NCBI GenBank assembly: GCA_025352885.1
Contig: JANXRZ010000091.1
Coordinates: 1 to 64,000, forward strand
DNA from: Pseudomonadota bacterium
GTDB lineage: Bacteria > Pseudomonadota > Gammaproteobacteria > Burkholderiales > SG8-39
Length of the DNA: 64,000 bases
Reading direction: 5' to 3'
In this document: in pieces, positions 1-8,575 of the stretch
Layout: each line of letters begins with the position of its first letter
How positions within the stretch are numbered: the first letter of the stretch is position 1
The notes under the pieces: model-generated
What the model saw: the letters and a program-made list of their open reading frames with translations, nothing else
Told to the model about the DNA's origin: nothing
The model's database searches: none
Program-made: the position numbers and the translations under genes

Positions 1-170
1 TGGAGTCCAAAGCGCGGATAGGCGAGCACGCGGCGCAGTTCGCCCATGCAATCGGCCGTCGTCAGGAGCGTGACGCGCTTTGCTTCGATGGCCGAGCGCA
101 GGTCCTCGGCGCCCGGGTCCTGGAAAACCACCAGGTCCAGCACGACGTTCGTGTCGAGGACCAGGCGCAT
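1..170 (-). CDS. PIN-domain protein, putative toxin (3' end outside window)
   Basis: The reverse strand opens with ATG at 170 and reads about 56 codons to the window edge without a stop. The first residues contain the PIN signature LVLDTNVVLD, whose Asp is the first metal ligand of PIN ribonucleases, and a later MGELRRVLAYPRF stretch typical of the COG1569 group of VapC-like toxins. Family members are usually around 130-150 residues, so more than half is missing here. If it is a toxin it would be an Mg-dependent RNase paired with an antitoxin. No antitoxin gene is seen on its upstream side (171-259 has no ORF), so it may be an orphan or be paired downstream, outside the window. Assignment is from the N-terminus only. 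Confidence 0.65.
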   Translation of the reverse strand, partial: MRLVLDTNVVLDLVVFQDPGAEDLRSAIEAKRVTLLTTADCMGELRRVLAYPRFGL

Positions 171-259
171 TGCTTATTCCAGTTCCGGGATACGAATTGG
201 TCGGAGAGCCGCTTCCCTGTTACATCCGCAGAAACGAAAGTATGACAATCGGCCCTTTT

Positions 260-1012
260 CTACCCGCGCCCGACGAACGGCATCTTGGTCGCCATGATGG
301 TCATGAACTGCACGTTCGCGTCCAGCGGCAGACTCGCCATGTAGGCCACGGCGCTGCCGACATGCGCGACGTCCATGCGCGGCTCGACCATCGTCGTGCC
401 GTTGGCCTGGGGCACGCCGTTCTTCATGCGCTCGGTCATCTCGGTTGCGGCATTGCCGATGTCGATCTGGCTGCAGCCGATGTCGTACTTGCGGCAGTCA
501 AGCGAGGTCGACTTGGTCAAGCCCGTGACGGCGTGCTTGGTCGCTGTATAGGGCGACGAGAAGGGGCGCGGCGCGTGCGCGGAGATCGAGCCGTTGTTGA
601 TGATGCGCCCGCCCATCGGCGTCTGCGCTTTCATGATGCGGATCGCTTCCTGCGTGCAGAGGAACATCGCGGTCAGGTTGATGTTCACCACGCCCTGCCA
701 CTGTTCGAGGGTGAGGTCTTCCATCGGGATCGCGGGCGCGCCCATGCCGGCGTTGTTGAAGAGGACATCCAGCCGCCCCCACTTGGCCTTCACCGCCGCG
801 AAAACCGGCGGGATGCCTTCGGGCTTCGCGAGGTCCGCGGCAATCACCAGCGTGCGATCCGCGGCGCCTGAATCCTTCGCGGTTTTCTCGAGCAGTTCTT
901 TCCTGCGCCCGACGAGCGCGACGTTGTAGCCGTCCTTCAGCAGGGCGAGGGCGGCAGATTTGCCGATGCCGGTGCCCGCGCCGGTGACGATTGCGACTTT
1001 GGTGGTTGCCAT
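260..1012 (-). CDS. SDR family NAD(P)-dependent oxidoreductase
   Basis: Classical short-chain dehydrogenase of 250 residues. The cofactor motif TGAGTGIG lies at residues 10-17, NNAG at 86-89, and the catalytic Tyr155-x3-Lys159 is preceded by serines at 142/144. I chose the ATG at 1012 because it follows an ideal AGGAGG box and puts the Rossmann motif at its usual place; an upstream in-frame ATG would add a non-conserved tail. It is the last gene of a minus-strand operon with CaiB-type transferase, crotonase-fold protein and Bug receptor, starting 32 nt after the receptor stop. Substrate unknown; the context suggests oxidation or reduction of a hydroxy- or keto-acid derivative handled as a CoA thioester. 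Confidence 0.9.
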   Translation of the reverse strand: MATTKVAIVTGAGTGIGKSAALALLKDGYNVALVGRRKELLEKTAKDSGAADRTLVIAADLAKPEGIPPVFAAVKAKWGRLDVLFNNAGMGAPAIPMEDLTLEQWQGVVNINLTAMFLCTQEAIRIMKAQTPMGGRIINNGSISAHAPRPFSSPYTATKHAVTGLTKSTSLDCRKYDIGCSQIDIGNAATEMTERMKNGVPQANGTTMVEPRMDVAHVGSAVAYMASLPLDANVQFMTIMATKMPFVGRG

Positions 1013-1044
1013 GCGTGCCTCCTGGTGATTCGATTGAGTTGTGG

Positions 1045-2004
1045 TTATTCGACCCGCGCGCCCGATTCGCGGACGACCCGCTCCCACATCGGCGCTTCGG
1101 TTTTGAGTTCCGCCTCGAAAGCTTCCGGTGAAGCCGAAGGCGTGGCATCCATGCCCTGGAAAGCAATCTTCTCCTTCACCTCGGGACGGGCCAGGCCCTT
1201 GACGGCCGCTGCGTGCAGTTGCTTGAGGATGGCAGGCGGCGTCCCGGTCGGCGCGTAGAGCCCGAAGGAAAACGTGTGGTCGTATCCTGCGAGACCCGCT
1301 TCGGCAGCGCCCGGGATGCCGGGGATCGAAGGCGAACCGTTCTTGGCCGAGATCGCCAGCGCGCGCATGCGTCCCGCGCGGATGAAGCCCATGACGGTCG
1401 GCGGCGTAGCGAACATCACATCCGTGTCGCCCGCAATGATCGACTGCGCCGCGGGCCCGCCGCCCTTGAACTGCACGGTCGTGAAATTCACGCCGGCCAC
1501 GCTCATGAAATCGACGCCCGCCAGGTGAGGCGAGGAGCCGTTGCCGGAATTCGCATTGAAGAGCTTGCCCGGATTGGCTTTTGCAAATGCGATCAGCTCG
1601 CGCAGGCTCTTGATCGGCAGGTCGTTCTTCACCAGGATGACCAGGGGCCCGGTCGCCACGCGCGTAATCGCGACGAAATCCTTATCCGGGTCGTAGCCGA
1701 GCTTCTTGTAGAGCGCCTTGTTGATCGAATGATGCGTCGCGTTGAAGAGCGTATAGCCGTCCGCAGGGGACTTGGCGACGGCTTCGGAGGCGATCGTCGC
1801 ACCGGCACCTGGGCGGTTCTCAGCCACGACGGCCACGCCGAGATTCTTGGTCATCTCCTCGGCGAGCAGCCGTGTGAGGAAATCCGCCGACCCGCCTGGC
1901 GGATAGCCCGTGATGATCTTGACGGGTTTGTTAGGGTAGCCTTGAGCGGCCAAGCCGGCCGAGAAGGTGAGCGCGGCGAAGAAAGCGGCAATGCGAAGGA
2001 GCAT
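1045..2004 (-). CDS. Bug/TctC-type tripartite tricarboxylate receptor (1)
   Basis: Periplasmic solute-binding protein of 319 residues with an N-terminal signal peptide ending near AGLAAQ. The family hallmark follows directly: the first beta strand, then [12 protein letters not shown], where the loop and Asp/Arg shape the carboxylate pocket. Bug proteins bind organic acids, amino acids or nicotinate-like ligands by capping a carboxylate. It sits inside an operon, one nucleotide after the stop of the crotonase-fold gene, so co-translation is likely. No TctA/TctB permease is nearby; it must borrow membrane partners from elsewhere or act as a ligand sensor. The ligand is presumably the acid processed by the neighbouring CoA-transferase. 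Confidence 0.93.
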   Translation of the reverse strand: MLLRIAAFFAALTFSAGLAAQGYPNKPVKIITGYPPGGSADFLTRLLAEEMTKNLGVAVVAENRPGAGATIASEAVAKSPADGYTLFNATHHSINKALYKKLGYDPDKDFVAITRVATGPLVILVKNDLPIKSLRELIAFAKANPGKLFNANSGNGSSPHLAGVDFMSVAGVNFTTVQFKGGGPAAQSIIAGDTDVMFATPPTVMGFIRAGRMRALAISAKNGSPSIPGIPGAAEAGLAGYDHTFSFGLYAPTGTPPAILKQLHAAAVKGLARPEVKEKIAFQGMDATPSASPEAFEAELKTEAPMWERVVRESGARVE

Positions 2005-2005
2005 G

Positions 2006-2788
2006 TTATTTGCCGACGAAGTTCGGCGTGCGCTTTTCCATGAAAGCCTTGCGGCCTTCCTTGTGGTCTTCGCTCGCGAAGCAGGTCTGGACCATCTTGA
2101 CGGCCTTCGCCATGTCGCGCTCGCTCTCGTCCTTGAGACCCTGGACGACGGCGAACTTGGCCGCGGCCACGGTAAGCGGCGCGTTCTCGGCGATGAGCTT
2201 CGTGTACTCGGCCACCTTCTGCTCGAGCTGCTCGACCGGGTACACCTGGCTCACGAAGCCCATGCGCTGCGCTTCCTTGGCGTCGAATTTGCGCGCGGAC
2301 ACGAAGATGTCCAGCGTGTTGGCCGCTCCCAGCACGTTCATGAACCGCTTCACGCCGCTCGGGCTGTAGCCCAGGCCCAGTCGCGCCGCCGGCATGCGAA
2401 AGATCGTGTTGTCCGATGCGATGCGGATGTCGCAGGCCGCTGCAAATCCCAAACCGCCTCCGATACAGATCCCCCGGATGCGTGCGACGACGGGTTTCGA
2501 ACATTGGACCGGGGCGAGGTAGGCGGCCTCCACGGCTTTGTTGTAATCGGCTTGCGCTTCGGCGGTGCCGCGCAGCTTTTCGAACTGCGAAATATCGGCG
2601 CCCGAGATGAAGGCTTTGTCGCCATCGCCTGCGACGACGATCACGCGGATCGAAGGGTCCGCATCGAGCTCGGCGAGCGTCTTCGGCACGGCCGTCCACA
2701 TGTCGAACGTCATCGCGTTCATTTTCGGCAGGTTCGAGAACAGCACGGTGGCGACGGCGCCCTCGCGCTTGGTGATCAGTTCGGCCAT
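2006..2788 (-). CDS. Crotonase-superfamily protein (enoyl-CoA hydratase/isomerase-like)
   Basis: A 260-residue crotonase-fold protein. The CoA-binding/oxyanion motif SGADI is near residue 62 and GGG at 110-112. By eye alignment with rat enoyl-CoA hydratase, the two catalytic glutamates are replaced (Glu144 by Gly114, Glu164 by Ala134), so hydration by the standard mechanism is doubtful. Isomerase, thioesterase or dehalogenase-type chemistry is equally possible. The ATG at 2788 shares its A with the TGA of the upstream CoA-transferase (TGATG), a sign of translational coupling, and the receptor gene starts one nucleotide after its stop. Its substrate is probably the acyl-CoA made by the transferase. 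Confidence 0.85.
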   Translation of the reverse strand: MAELITKREGAVATVLFSNLPKMNAMTFDMWTAVPKTLAELDADPSIRVIVVAGDGDKAFISGADISQFEKLRGTAEAQADYNKAVEAAYLAPVQCSKPVVARIRGICIGGGLGFAAACDIRIASDNTIFRMPAARLGLGYSPSGVKRFMNVLGAANTLDIFVSARKFDAKEAQRMGFVSQVYPVEQLEQKVAEYTKLIAENAPLTVAAAKFAVVQGLKDESERDMAKAVKMVQTCFASEDHKEGRKAFMEKRTPNFVGK

Positions 2789-3969
2789 CAGATGATTCCT
2801 TTCGATTTGAAGGTGTCGATATCGCCCGCCGAATAGCCGGCTTCGCGCAGCACTTCCTCGCAGTGCTCGCCGCGCTCGGGCGAGGCGCTCGCAAGCGAGG
2901 CGGGCGTGCGGGAGAGCTTCACGGCCTGGCCGAGCAGGTACAGCGTGCCAAGGCGCGGGTGTTCGACGGGGGTGGCGACGCCCAGGTGCTTCACCTGCGG
3001 GTCGGCGAAGACCTGGTCCATGGTGTAGATCGGGCCGCAGGGCACGCCGGCTTCGTTCAGGATCTCGACCCACTCGGCGCTCGTTTTCGAGAGCAGCGTC
3101 TTGTCGATCTCCGCGTTGAGCGGCTTGCGGTTCTTCGCGCGCAACGGCGCGTCCTTGTAATCGGGATGCTCGAGCAGGTCCGGGCGCTTGATCGCCTCGC
3201 ACAGGCGCAGCCAGATTGCCTTGCCGGCCGCGGCGACGTTCATGTAGCCGTCGGCGGTCGTGTACGCGGAGGTCGGCATGCTGGTTGGGTGATCATTGCC
3301 TACCTGCTCGGCGACTTCTTTCGACATCGTGTAGCGCGCGGCCTGGAAATCGAGCTGCTGGATGCCGGCCTGCAGCAGATTGGATTGCACCCACTGGCCT
3401 TCGCCCGAGGTTTCGCGCTCGAGGAGAGCCGTCATGATGCCGAGCGCTGCCATGAGGCCCGCGGTTACGTCGGCCACGGCGGCGCCTACGCGCATCGGAC
3501 CTTTGCCCGGCGCGCCGGTCACCGACATGATTCCGCAGAGGCCCTGCGCGATCTGGTCGAAGCCGGGGCGCTTCGCATACGGACCGTCCTGGCCGAAGCC
3601 CGAGATGCTCGCGAGGATCACGCGCTTGTTCACCGCCTTCAGTGATTCGTAGTCGATGCCCAGGCGGAACTTGACGTCGGGGCGATAGTTTTCCACGACG
3701 ACGTCCGCGGTCTTCACGAGCTTCATGAAGATCGCCTTGCCTTCGGGCGCCTTGAGGTTCAGCGTGATCGAGCGCTTGTTGCGGTGCAGGTTCTGGAAAT
3801 CCGGGCCGTCGCGCGCGCCGCCCATGTCTTCGGGCTCGGTGTTTTCCACCTTGACGACATCGGCGCCGAAATCGGCGAACTGCTTAACGCAGGTCGGGCC
3901 CGCACGCACGCGCGTGAGGTCGAGGATGCGCAGCTTGGATAAGGCGGGGGAGGCAGTGATCCGGGGCAT
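2788..3969 (-). CDS. CaiB/BaiF (family III) CoA-transferase
   Basis: First gene of the operon, 393 residues, the usual size for class III CoA-transferases. The N-terminal Rossmann half shows FADFGADVVKVE and the NKRSITLNL segment that binds CoA. In formyl-CoA transferase the nucleophilic Asp169 lies in the segment after a GQ pair; here that segment reads GQWVQSNLLQA, and the aligned position is Gln200 by eye. The same replacement occurs, as I recall, in a subfamily with the following LDFQAARY motif, so it may be a genuine subfamily trait rather than decay. Predicted role: activates a carboxylic acid, delivered via the adjacent Bug receptor, as its CoA thioester for the crotonase-fold protein and SDR. 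The substrate cannot be read from sequence. Confidence 0.9.
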   Translation of the reverse strand: MPRITASPALSKLRILDLTRVRAGPTCVKQFADFGADVVKVENTEPEDMGGARDGPDFQNLHRNKRSITLNLKAPEGKAIFMKLVKTADVVVENYRPDVKFRLGIDYESLKAVNKRVILASISGFGQDGPYAKRPGFDQIAQGLCGIMSVTGAPGKGPMRVGAAVADVTAGLMAALGIMTALLERETSGEGQWVQSNLLQAGIQQLDFQAARYTMSKEVAEQVGNDHPTSMPTSAYTTADGYMNVAAAGKAIWLRLCEAIKRPDLLEHPDYKDAPLRAKNRKPLNAEIDKTLLSKTSAEWVEILNEAGVPCGPIYTMDQVFADPQVKHLGVATPVEHPRLGTLYLLGQAVKLSRTPASLASASPERGEHCEEVLREAGYSAGDIDTFKSKGII

Positions 3970-4011
3970 GGCCGTTGGAAGGAAATGCGGGATGCGAAGC
4001 GTAACCCAAAA

Positions 4012-4024
4012 GGGGCCAGGCTCG
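4012..4024. repeat. Solo arm of the REPIN-like repeat
   Basis: The 13-mer GGGGCCAGGCTCG, preceded by AAAA as in the full elements, occurs once in the gap between the formyltransferase stop and the CoA-transferase start. It matches the inner arm of the elements at 23071-23258 and 58438-58600 exactly. No inverted partner follows within 60 nt; instead there is a short hairpin, TTTCGC-TGT-GCGAAA, just downstream. It looks like a half or decayed copy. Confidence 0.7.
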
Positions 4025-4058
4025 ATTGTTTCGCTGTGCGAAAAGCAGCCTTGGGGAC

Positions 4059-4874
4059 CTAGCCGTCACCCACTCCGAATTGCCCCAGCAGGTCGTTCAC
4101 GTCACTGCGATCGAAGAGCCGCCACCCCGACGCGGTGAACGCGACAAGGTCCTCGTCGGTGGGAAAGGAAAAATACGCACCGTCATCCGCCCGCTGCGGT
4201 TTCCCCGGCAACGTCTCTCCGGCCGCGATGTTCGCAATTGCCCGCGCGACCATCGCCGCGCCGATTGGGTAGAGCGAAAGGATGTGCCAGAACAGTGACC
4301 GACTGCGATCGACTTCGAGCGTCCCGATCTCGATAACCGGCCCGGTATCGATCGACGGCTGGTCGATCCGGTGAAGTGTGCAGCCGATTTTCGAGTCGCC
4401 GTTCATGAGTGCCCGAAACGATGCCAGCACGCCCCGATACGAAGGCAGGATGCCCGAATGCAAGTTGATCACACCGAGCCGGGGCAGGGCGATCGCCTCG
4501 GCGCCGAGAATCTTGCCGAAGCGGATCGACACGAAAAGATCCGCGCCCGGAACGGCCAGGGCCTCCAGCGCCTCGGGGGTGCGCGCGCTGGCCAACGACA
4601 TGATCTTGAAACCGAACCGGCGCTGTAAGCCATTCAGGGACTGATAACGCGCTGGACGCACATTCGCATCCAGCGCGGGAAACACGACGCGATTCCACAA
4701 GTCCTGCTCGACGAAGCCAAGCTGGCCCAGCATCGCTGCGGGCTTTGGGCCTTTCGGTCCACCCACTTGTCCGGACACGAACACCGATACCTCGTGCGCC
4801 GCGAGCCGTGGGAGAAGCAGGTTCAGAGCGAGGACGCTCTCGATGTCGCGGTTGACGAGGAGCGCGATGCGCAT
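4059..4874 (-). CDS. Formyltransferase-family protein
   Basis: A 271-residue protein with a formyl_trans_N-type fold. The catalytic triad of 10-formyl-THF-dependent transferases appears intact: Asn137 and His139 in INLHSGILPSYRG and Asp176 in IDTGPVI. It lacks the C-terminal tRNA-binding domain of methionyl-tRNA formyltransferase, so it is not Fmt. Stand-alone members N-formylate amino sugars or small amines in cell-surface polysaccharide or secondary-metabolite pathways. It starts 30 nt after the stop of a TPR protein on the same strand and probably shares its transcript. The acceptor substrate is unknown. Confidence 0.85.
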   Translation of the reverse strand: MRIALLVNRDIESVLALNLLLPRLAAHEVSVFVSGQVGGPKGPKPAAMLGQLGFVEQDLWNRVVFPALDANVRPARYQSLNGLQRRFGFKIMSLASARTPEALEALAVPGADLFVSIRFGKILGAEAIALPRLGVINLHSGILPSYRGVLASFRALMNGDSKIGCTLHRIDQPSIDTGPVIEIGTLEVDRSRSLFWHILSLYPIGAAMVARAIANIAAGETLPGKPQRADDGAYFSFPTDEDLVAFTASGWRLFDRSDVNDLLGQFGVGDG

Positions 4875-4904
4875 GATTGAGAGAGCCGCGGGGCGGCCCG
4901 GGGA

Positions 4905-5426
4905 CTACGCTTTGAGCGCCGCCAGCCGCTCGCGCACGCCGGTCAAGTAAGGGTGCAGCCTGAGCGCCGAATGGAATGCCAGGGCCGCCCCTTCGTGCTC
5001 CGCGCGGCCGAGCAGGATTTCGCCTACGCAGCACAGCGCCGCGAAATGGCGGGGCTCGATTTCGAGCGCGTGATGCAGGTTAGGGATGCTTTCGTCGTCG
5101 CGGCCGAGCAGGTAATGCAGGGTGCCAAGCTTGTGCCAGGCCTCTGCGTAGGACGGGCAACTGCGCAGCAGGCGCACCAGCCGGGTCTCCGCGATGTCAT
5201 AGCGCTTGGCCGCGATGTCGCCGGTTGCGCGATCGAGCACGCGGGCCGCATCGGCATTCGGGTGCGCCATCCAGACCGACCAGATGTGGTCTTCCGCGGC
5301 GAGGGCTTCTTGTTCTTCCTGGGCGTGTCCCAGCCTTTCGAAGAGGGACTGGAGGACCGCGGGCGCCGACGCCGCCGGCCGGCGGGTGCCCAGCATTGCG
5401 ATGAGCTTCAGCGTGCTAGTGGCCAA
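4905..5426 (-). CDS. Tetratricopeptide-repeat protein
   Basis: A 173-residue protein with about three degenerate TPR units between residues 70 and 165, for example YAEAWHKLGTLHYLLGRDDE and a following unit ending in the ALEIEP signature. There is no signal peptide or membrane segment, so it is probably cytoplasmic and acts as a protein-interaction scaffold. It is the first gene of a two-gene unit with the formyltransferase 30 nt downstream and is divergent from an MFS transporter. TPR proteins are common next to glycosyl- or formyl-transferases of surface glycans, but the partner is not identifiable. Confidence 0.75.
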   Translation of the reverse strand: MATSTLKLIAMLGTRRPAASAPAVLQSLFERLGHAQEEQEALAAEDHIWSVWMAHPNADAARVLDRATGDIAAKRYDIAETRLVRLLRSCPSYAEAWHKLGTLHYLLGRDDESIPNLHHALEIEPRHFAALCCVGEILLGRAEHEGAALAFHSALRLHPYLTGVRERLAALKA

Positions 5427-5494
5427 GTCGGGTGGCGACCGGAAAGCGCAATGGCCTCAAGTGTACGGCAACCTGCTTTGGGCGCAACACGTTC

Positions 5495-6730
5495 ATGAAA
5501 CAAAGGCCGGCACGGCGCCTCGCGGTGCTACCTTCGCGCATGGCTTTGGCTCTGCACGGACGCGCCGTCCTCCTGCTCGCGTTCGCGGCATTCTCTTCCG
5601 CGGCGGCGACGCGTGCCGTCGACGCTATCCTCGTGCCGATCGCCGCCGAGTTCGGCACGACCGCGGGCGCGGCTTCGATCGCGGCGACGGCCTTCTTCGT
5701 TTCGTACGGCTTCCTGCAGGTCCTGCATGGGCCGCTTGGCGACCGGGCCGGCAAATACCGGTTGGTCCTCGCGTACACCGCAATCTCGAGCCTCACGATG
5801 TTTGCCTGCGCGCTGGCCCCAACGCTTCACGCGCTCGCCTGGGTCCGGTTGCTCTCGGGTGCAACGGTCGGCGGCATCATCACGCTCGCGCTCGCATGGA
5901 TCGGCGACGTCGTGCCTTATCAGGGCCGCCAACAGGTGCTCGCAAAATTCATGACCGGCCAATTGCTCGGCGTGGGCTGCGGCGCAGCGGCCGCCGGCGT
6001 GACGGCAGAGCTTTTGGGCTGGCGTGCAGTTTTCGTGCTCCTGGGCCTCATCATGCTGGCCGTTTCGATCGGCCTGTGGCGCGAGTTGCGCACCAACGAA
6101 CTGGCACGCCAGGTCCCGGAGGCTGTACGCAGGTCGTTCACGCAGGACCTGCGCGGGGTGGTCGCGTTGCTTGCGCGCCCTTGGGTGCGCACGGTGTTCC
6201 TCGCGGTGCTGACCGAAGGTTTCCTCATGTACGGGGCGCTTGCGTTCGTGCCGCTTCACCTGCATCGCACGCTGGCGTTGAGCGTGGGCACGAGCGGCGT
6301 GCTCATCCTGCTTTTTGCTGCAGGGGGCCTGAGCTACGCGCTGAGCGCCGGAATGCTGGTGCCGCGTCTCGGCGAGCGGGGCATTTCGCGGCTGGGCGGC
6401 GCCAGCATGGCATTGGGCACGGCGCTCATCGGCCTTGCGCCGAACGCTGCGGTCGCAATGGTGGGGTTGACCTTCGCAGGTGTCGGCTTCTACAGCTTTC
6501 ACAACACGCTGCAAACCAACGCGACGCAGATGGCGCCGGATGCGCGCGGCTCGGCGGTGTCGTTGTTTGCTTTCGGCCTGTTCGGGGGGTCGTCGCTCGG
6601 GGTGTTGATCGGCGGGGTGCTGGTCGACGAGGTGGGGACGACGCCGCTCCTCGTAGGCGTATCCGCGGGACTGGTCTTCCTGGCAGCGCTCTTCAGCAGT
6701 CGGTTGCCCGGCAGAGGAGAGAAGCGATAG
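5495..6730 (+). CDS. MFS transporter
   Basis: Major facilitator protein of about 411 residues with roughly 12 hydrophobic segments and the cytoplasmic loop 2-3 motif GPLGDRAGKYR (family GxxxDRxGRR signature). An arabinose-efflux-like (AraJ/YceL-type) drug or metabolite exporter is the closest general match. The start is uncertain: ATG at 5495 gives a basic leader, ATG at 5540 starts right at the first membrane helix, and neither has a convincing Shine-Dalgarno box. It is alone on the plus strand, so neighbours give no substrate. Confidence 0.85.
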   Translation: MKQRPARRLAVLPSRMALALHGRAVLLLAFAAFSSAAATRAVDAILVPIAAEFGTTAGAASIAATAFFVSYGFLQVLHGPLGDRAGKYRLVLAYTAISSLTMFACALAPTLHALAWVRLLSGATVGGIITLALAWIGDVVPYQGRQQVLAKFMTGQLLGVGCGAAAAGVTAELLGWRAVFVLLGLIMLAVSIGLWRELRTNELARQVPEAVRRSFTQDLRGVVALLARPWVRTVFLAVLTEGFLMYGALAFVPLHLHRTLALSVGTSGVLILLFAAGGLSYALSAGMLVPRLGERGISRLGGASMALGTALIGLAPNAAVAMVGLTFAGVGFYSFHNTLQTNATQMAPDARGSAVSLFAFGLFGGSSLGVLIGGVLVDEVGTTPLLVGVSAGLVFLAALFSSRLPGRGEKR

Positions 6731-6788
6731 TATTTGTCAAATCCGGATAATTAATTGGCTTTACGTCCGCCACAGCATTACTTCTACG

Positions 6789-7283
6789 TCATACAAAGTT
6801 AGACTTTATGCGCAGCGCCATGGCTTTGATGGCGGCCCTGGCCGCATGGATCGCCCGCCACGCGGCGGACGCCCGCACCTGCGCCATCACGCCCTCCTTC
6901 CAGGTCGTCCACCGCGTGAAGTAGCGCGCGAACCACTCGAGGCGCATGAGCGCAGGCCGGGTCAGCGTGAAGAGCCGCGCCATCAATGCAGTGCCGATGA
7001 TTTTCGCCATCACGATCAACGCGAGGCCGTACAGCCCATGGCCGTGCGCGATCAGCCAGAGGGCGCCGATCTTCACGGGCAACAAGGCGATCACCGGAAG
7101 GCCGAAGGCCGCGAGCGATGCCCAAGGCGGGAGTGCAGCGATGCGCCGCTCGACGAAGGCCACGAACGGCAGCCGGCCTAACCGAGCAAGCAGGCGACCG
7201 AGGGGCTCCCAGCCCCACTCCTCGAAGAGGATGAGGAGGGCGACGGCCCATTGGAATAGCGTGCGCGCGGCGCGCCGGATCAT
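6789..7283 (-). CDS. Conserved membrane protein of unknown function
   Basis: A 164-residue protein. Hydrophobic segments lie near residues 8-20, at 55-75 (FGLPVIALLPVKIGALWLIA) and 80-100 (GLALIVMAKIIGTALMARLF). A conserved-looking EEWGWEPLGR stretch precedes them. The ATG at 7283 overlaps the TGA of the triheme cytochrome (ATGA), so it is translationally coupled to it. I recognise the pattern as a conserved hypothetical family in proteobacteria but know no function. Its position suggests a link to the cytochromes, perhaps assembly or anchoring; that is inference only. Confidence 0.75.
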   Translation of the reverse strand: MIRRAARTLFQWAVALLILFEEWGWEPLGRLLARLGRLPFVAFVERRIAALPPWASLAAFGLPVIALLPVKIGALWLIAHGHGLYGLALIVMAKIIGTALMARLFTLTRPALMRLEWFARYFTRWTTWKEGVMAQVRASAAWRAIHAARAAIKAMALRIKSNFV

Positions 7284-8575
7284 TCCAGCGGGACGCCGCG
7301 TGCGCCTGCCACCTCGACTGAAGACACCGGCGAGGCGGCATTGCCCCACGCGCCCCGAATATAAGTCACCACTGCTGCCACCTCTGCGTCGCTCAGCCTG
7401 TGCGCGAAAGGCGGCATGCCATACGGCCGCGGATTCCCGGCGGTGCTCGGCGGGAAGCCGCCGTTCAGCGTGATGCGGATCGCGTTGACCGGGTTGCGCA
7501 TGAGGATCGCCTGATTGCCGACGAAAGGGGGGTAAACACGGGGGACGCCCTGCCCGGTGGGTTGGTGGCAGGTCTCGCAATGGTCAGCGTACAGCCTGGC
7601 CCCCTGCCGGTCGAGCGCCTCCTTTTCTTCGGGCGTGAAGGAGAGCCGTGACTCTTCCTCCTTGGGGTCGTCCGCGCGTTGCGACTTGAGGTAGACCGCC
7701 ATCGCAGTGGCGTCCTCCTCAGTGAGGTGCTGCAGGCTGTCCCGGACGACTTCCGACATTGGGCCGAACACCGCATGGCGAGCCGAGACGCCGGTGCGCA
7801 GGAGGCCCGCGATTTCGGCAACCTCACCCGCGCCCACGCTCGTTTCCCGCCCTGAAGCAAGCGAAGGCGCGTACCAGTTGAGCATCGGGATCAGGCCGCC
7901 GGCCGCCGGCTCATCGCCTTTCACCGCGCCCCAGGCATTGCGCGATGCGTGACAGGCGTTGCAGTGGCCAAGGCCTTCGACGAGGTAGGCGCCGCGATTC
8001 CACTGGGCCGATTGCTTTGGATCGTCCTGGTGAATGCCTTCCTTGAAGTAGAGCGCCCGCCAGCCGGCCAGCAGGCTGCGCTTGTCATAGGGAAAGCGCA
8101 TCTCGTTTGGCCGGGTGGCCTGAACCACGGGTGGGATCGAGCGCAGGTAGGCGTACATAGCGTCGGAGTCTTCGCGCGTCACCTTGGTGTAGTTCGTATA
8201 AGGAAACGCCGGGTAGAGAAGCGAACCGTCGCGCGACTTGCCTTCGTGCAGCGCGCGCCAGAAATCCTCGGCCGACCATTTGCCCAGGCCCGTCTCGGGA
8301 TCGGGGGAGATGTTCGAACTGTAAAGCGTGCCGAACGGCGTCGGGATCGCGCGGCCACCGGCGAAGGGCGTGCCGCCGGGGACGGTATGGCAGGAGACGC
8401 AGTTGCCGGCGAGGACGAGATACTTCCCGCGCTCGAGCGGCTGCAGCGCTGCAGGGGCGAGCGGCGGCGCATTTTGCTGGGGACCGTTTGGCGGCGCTTG
8501 CATCAGGTACAGCGTCGCGAGCACGAAGGCCGCCGCGACGAGCACGAGGATGCCGATCGACTTCCTAGCGGCCAT
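7280..8575 (-). CDS. Triheme cytochrome c, alcohol/aldehyde dehydrogenase-subunit type
   Basis: A 431-residue protein with an N-terminal membrane anchor or uncleaved signal (residues 7-24) and three CxxCH haem sites: CVSCH 59-63, CNACH 205-209 and CETCH 333-337. Size and spacing match the cytochrome subunit of membrane-bound quinohaemoprotein or flavin-type dehydrogenases (AdhB/GndC-like), which pass electrons from a periplasmic dehydrogenase to ubiquinone or a terminal oxidase. No dehydrogenase subunit is in the window. It overlaps the upstream cytochrome c4-like gene by 11 nt and the downstream membrane-protein gene by 4 nt. Confidence 0.9.
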   Translation of the reverse strand: MAARKSIGILVLVAAAFVLATLYLMQAPPNGPQQNAPPLAPAALQPLERGKYLVLAGNCVSCHTVPGGTPFAGGRAIPTPFGTLYSSNISPDPETGLGKWSAEDFWRALHEGKSRDGSLLYPAFPYTNYTKVTREDSDAMYAYLRSIPPVVQATRPNEMRFPYDKRSLLAGWRALYFKEGIHQDDPKQSAQWNRGAYLVEGLGHCNACHASRNAWGAVKGDEPAAGGLIPMLNWYAPSLASGRETSVGAGEVAEIAGLLRTGVSARHAVFGPMSEVVRDSLQHLTEEDATAMAVYLKSQRADDPKEEESRLSFTPEEKEALDRQGARLYADHCETCHQPTGQGVPRVYPPFVGNQAILMRNPVNAIRITLNGGFPPSTAGNPRPYGMPPFAHRLSDAEVAAVVTYIRGAWGNAASPVSSVEVAGARGVPLE

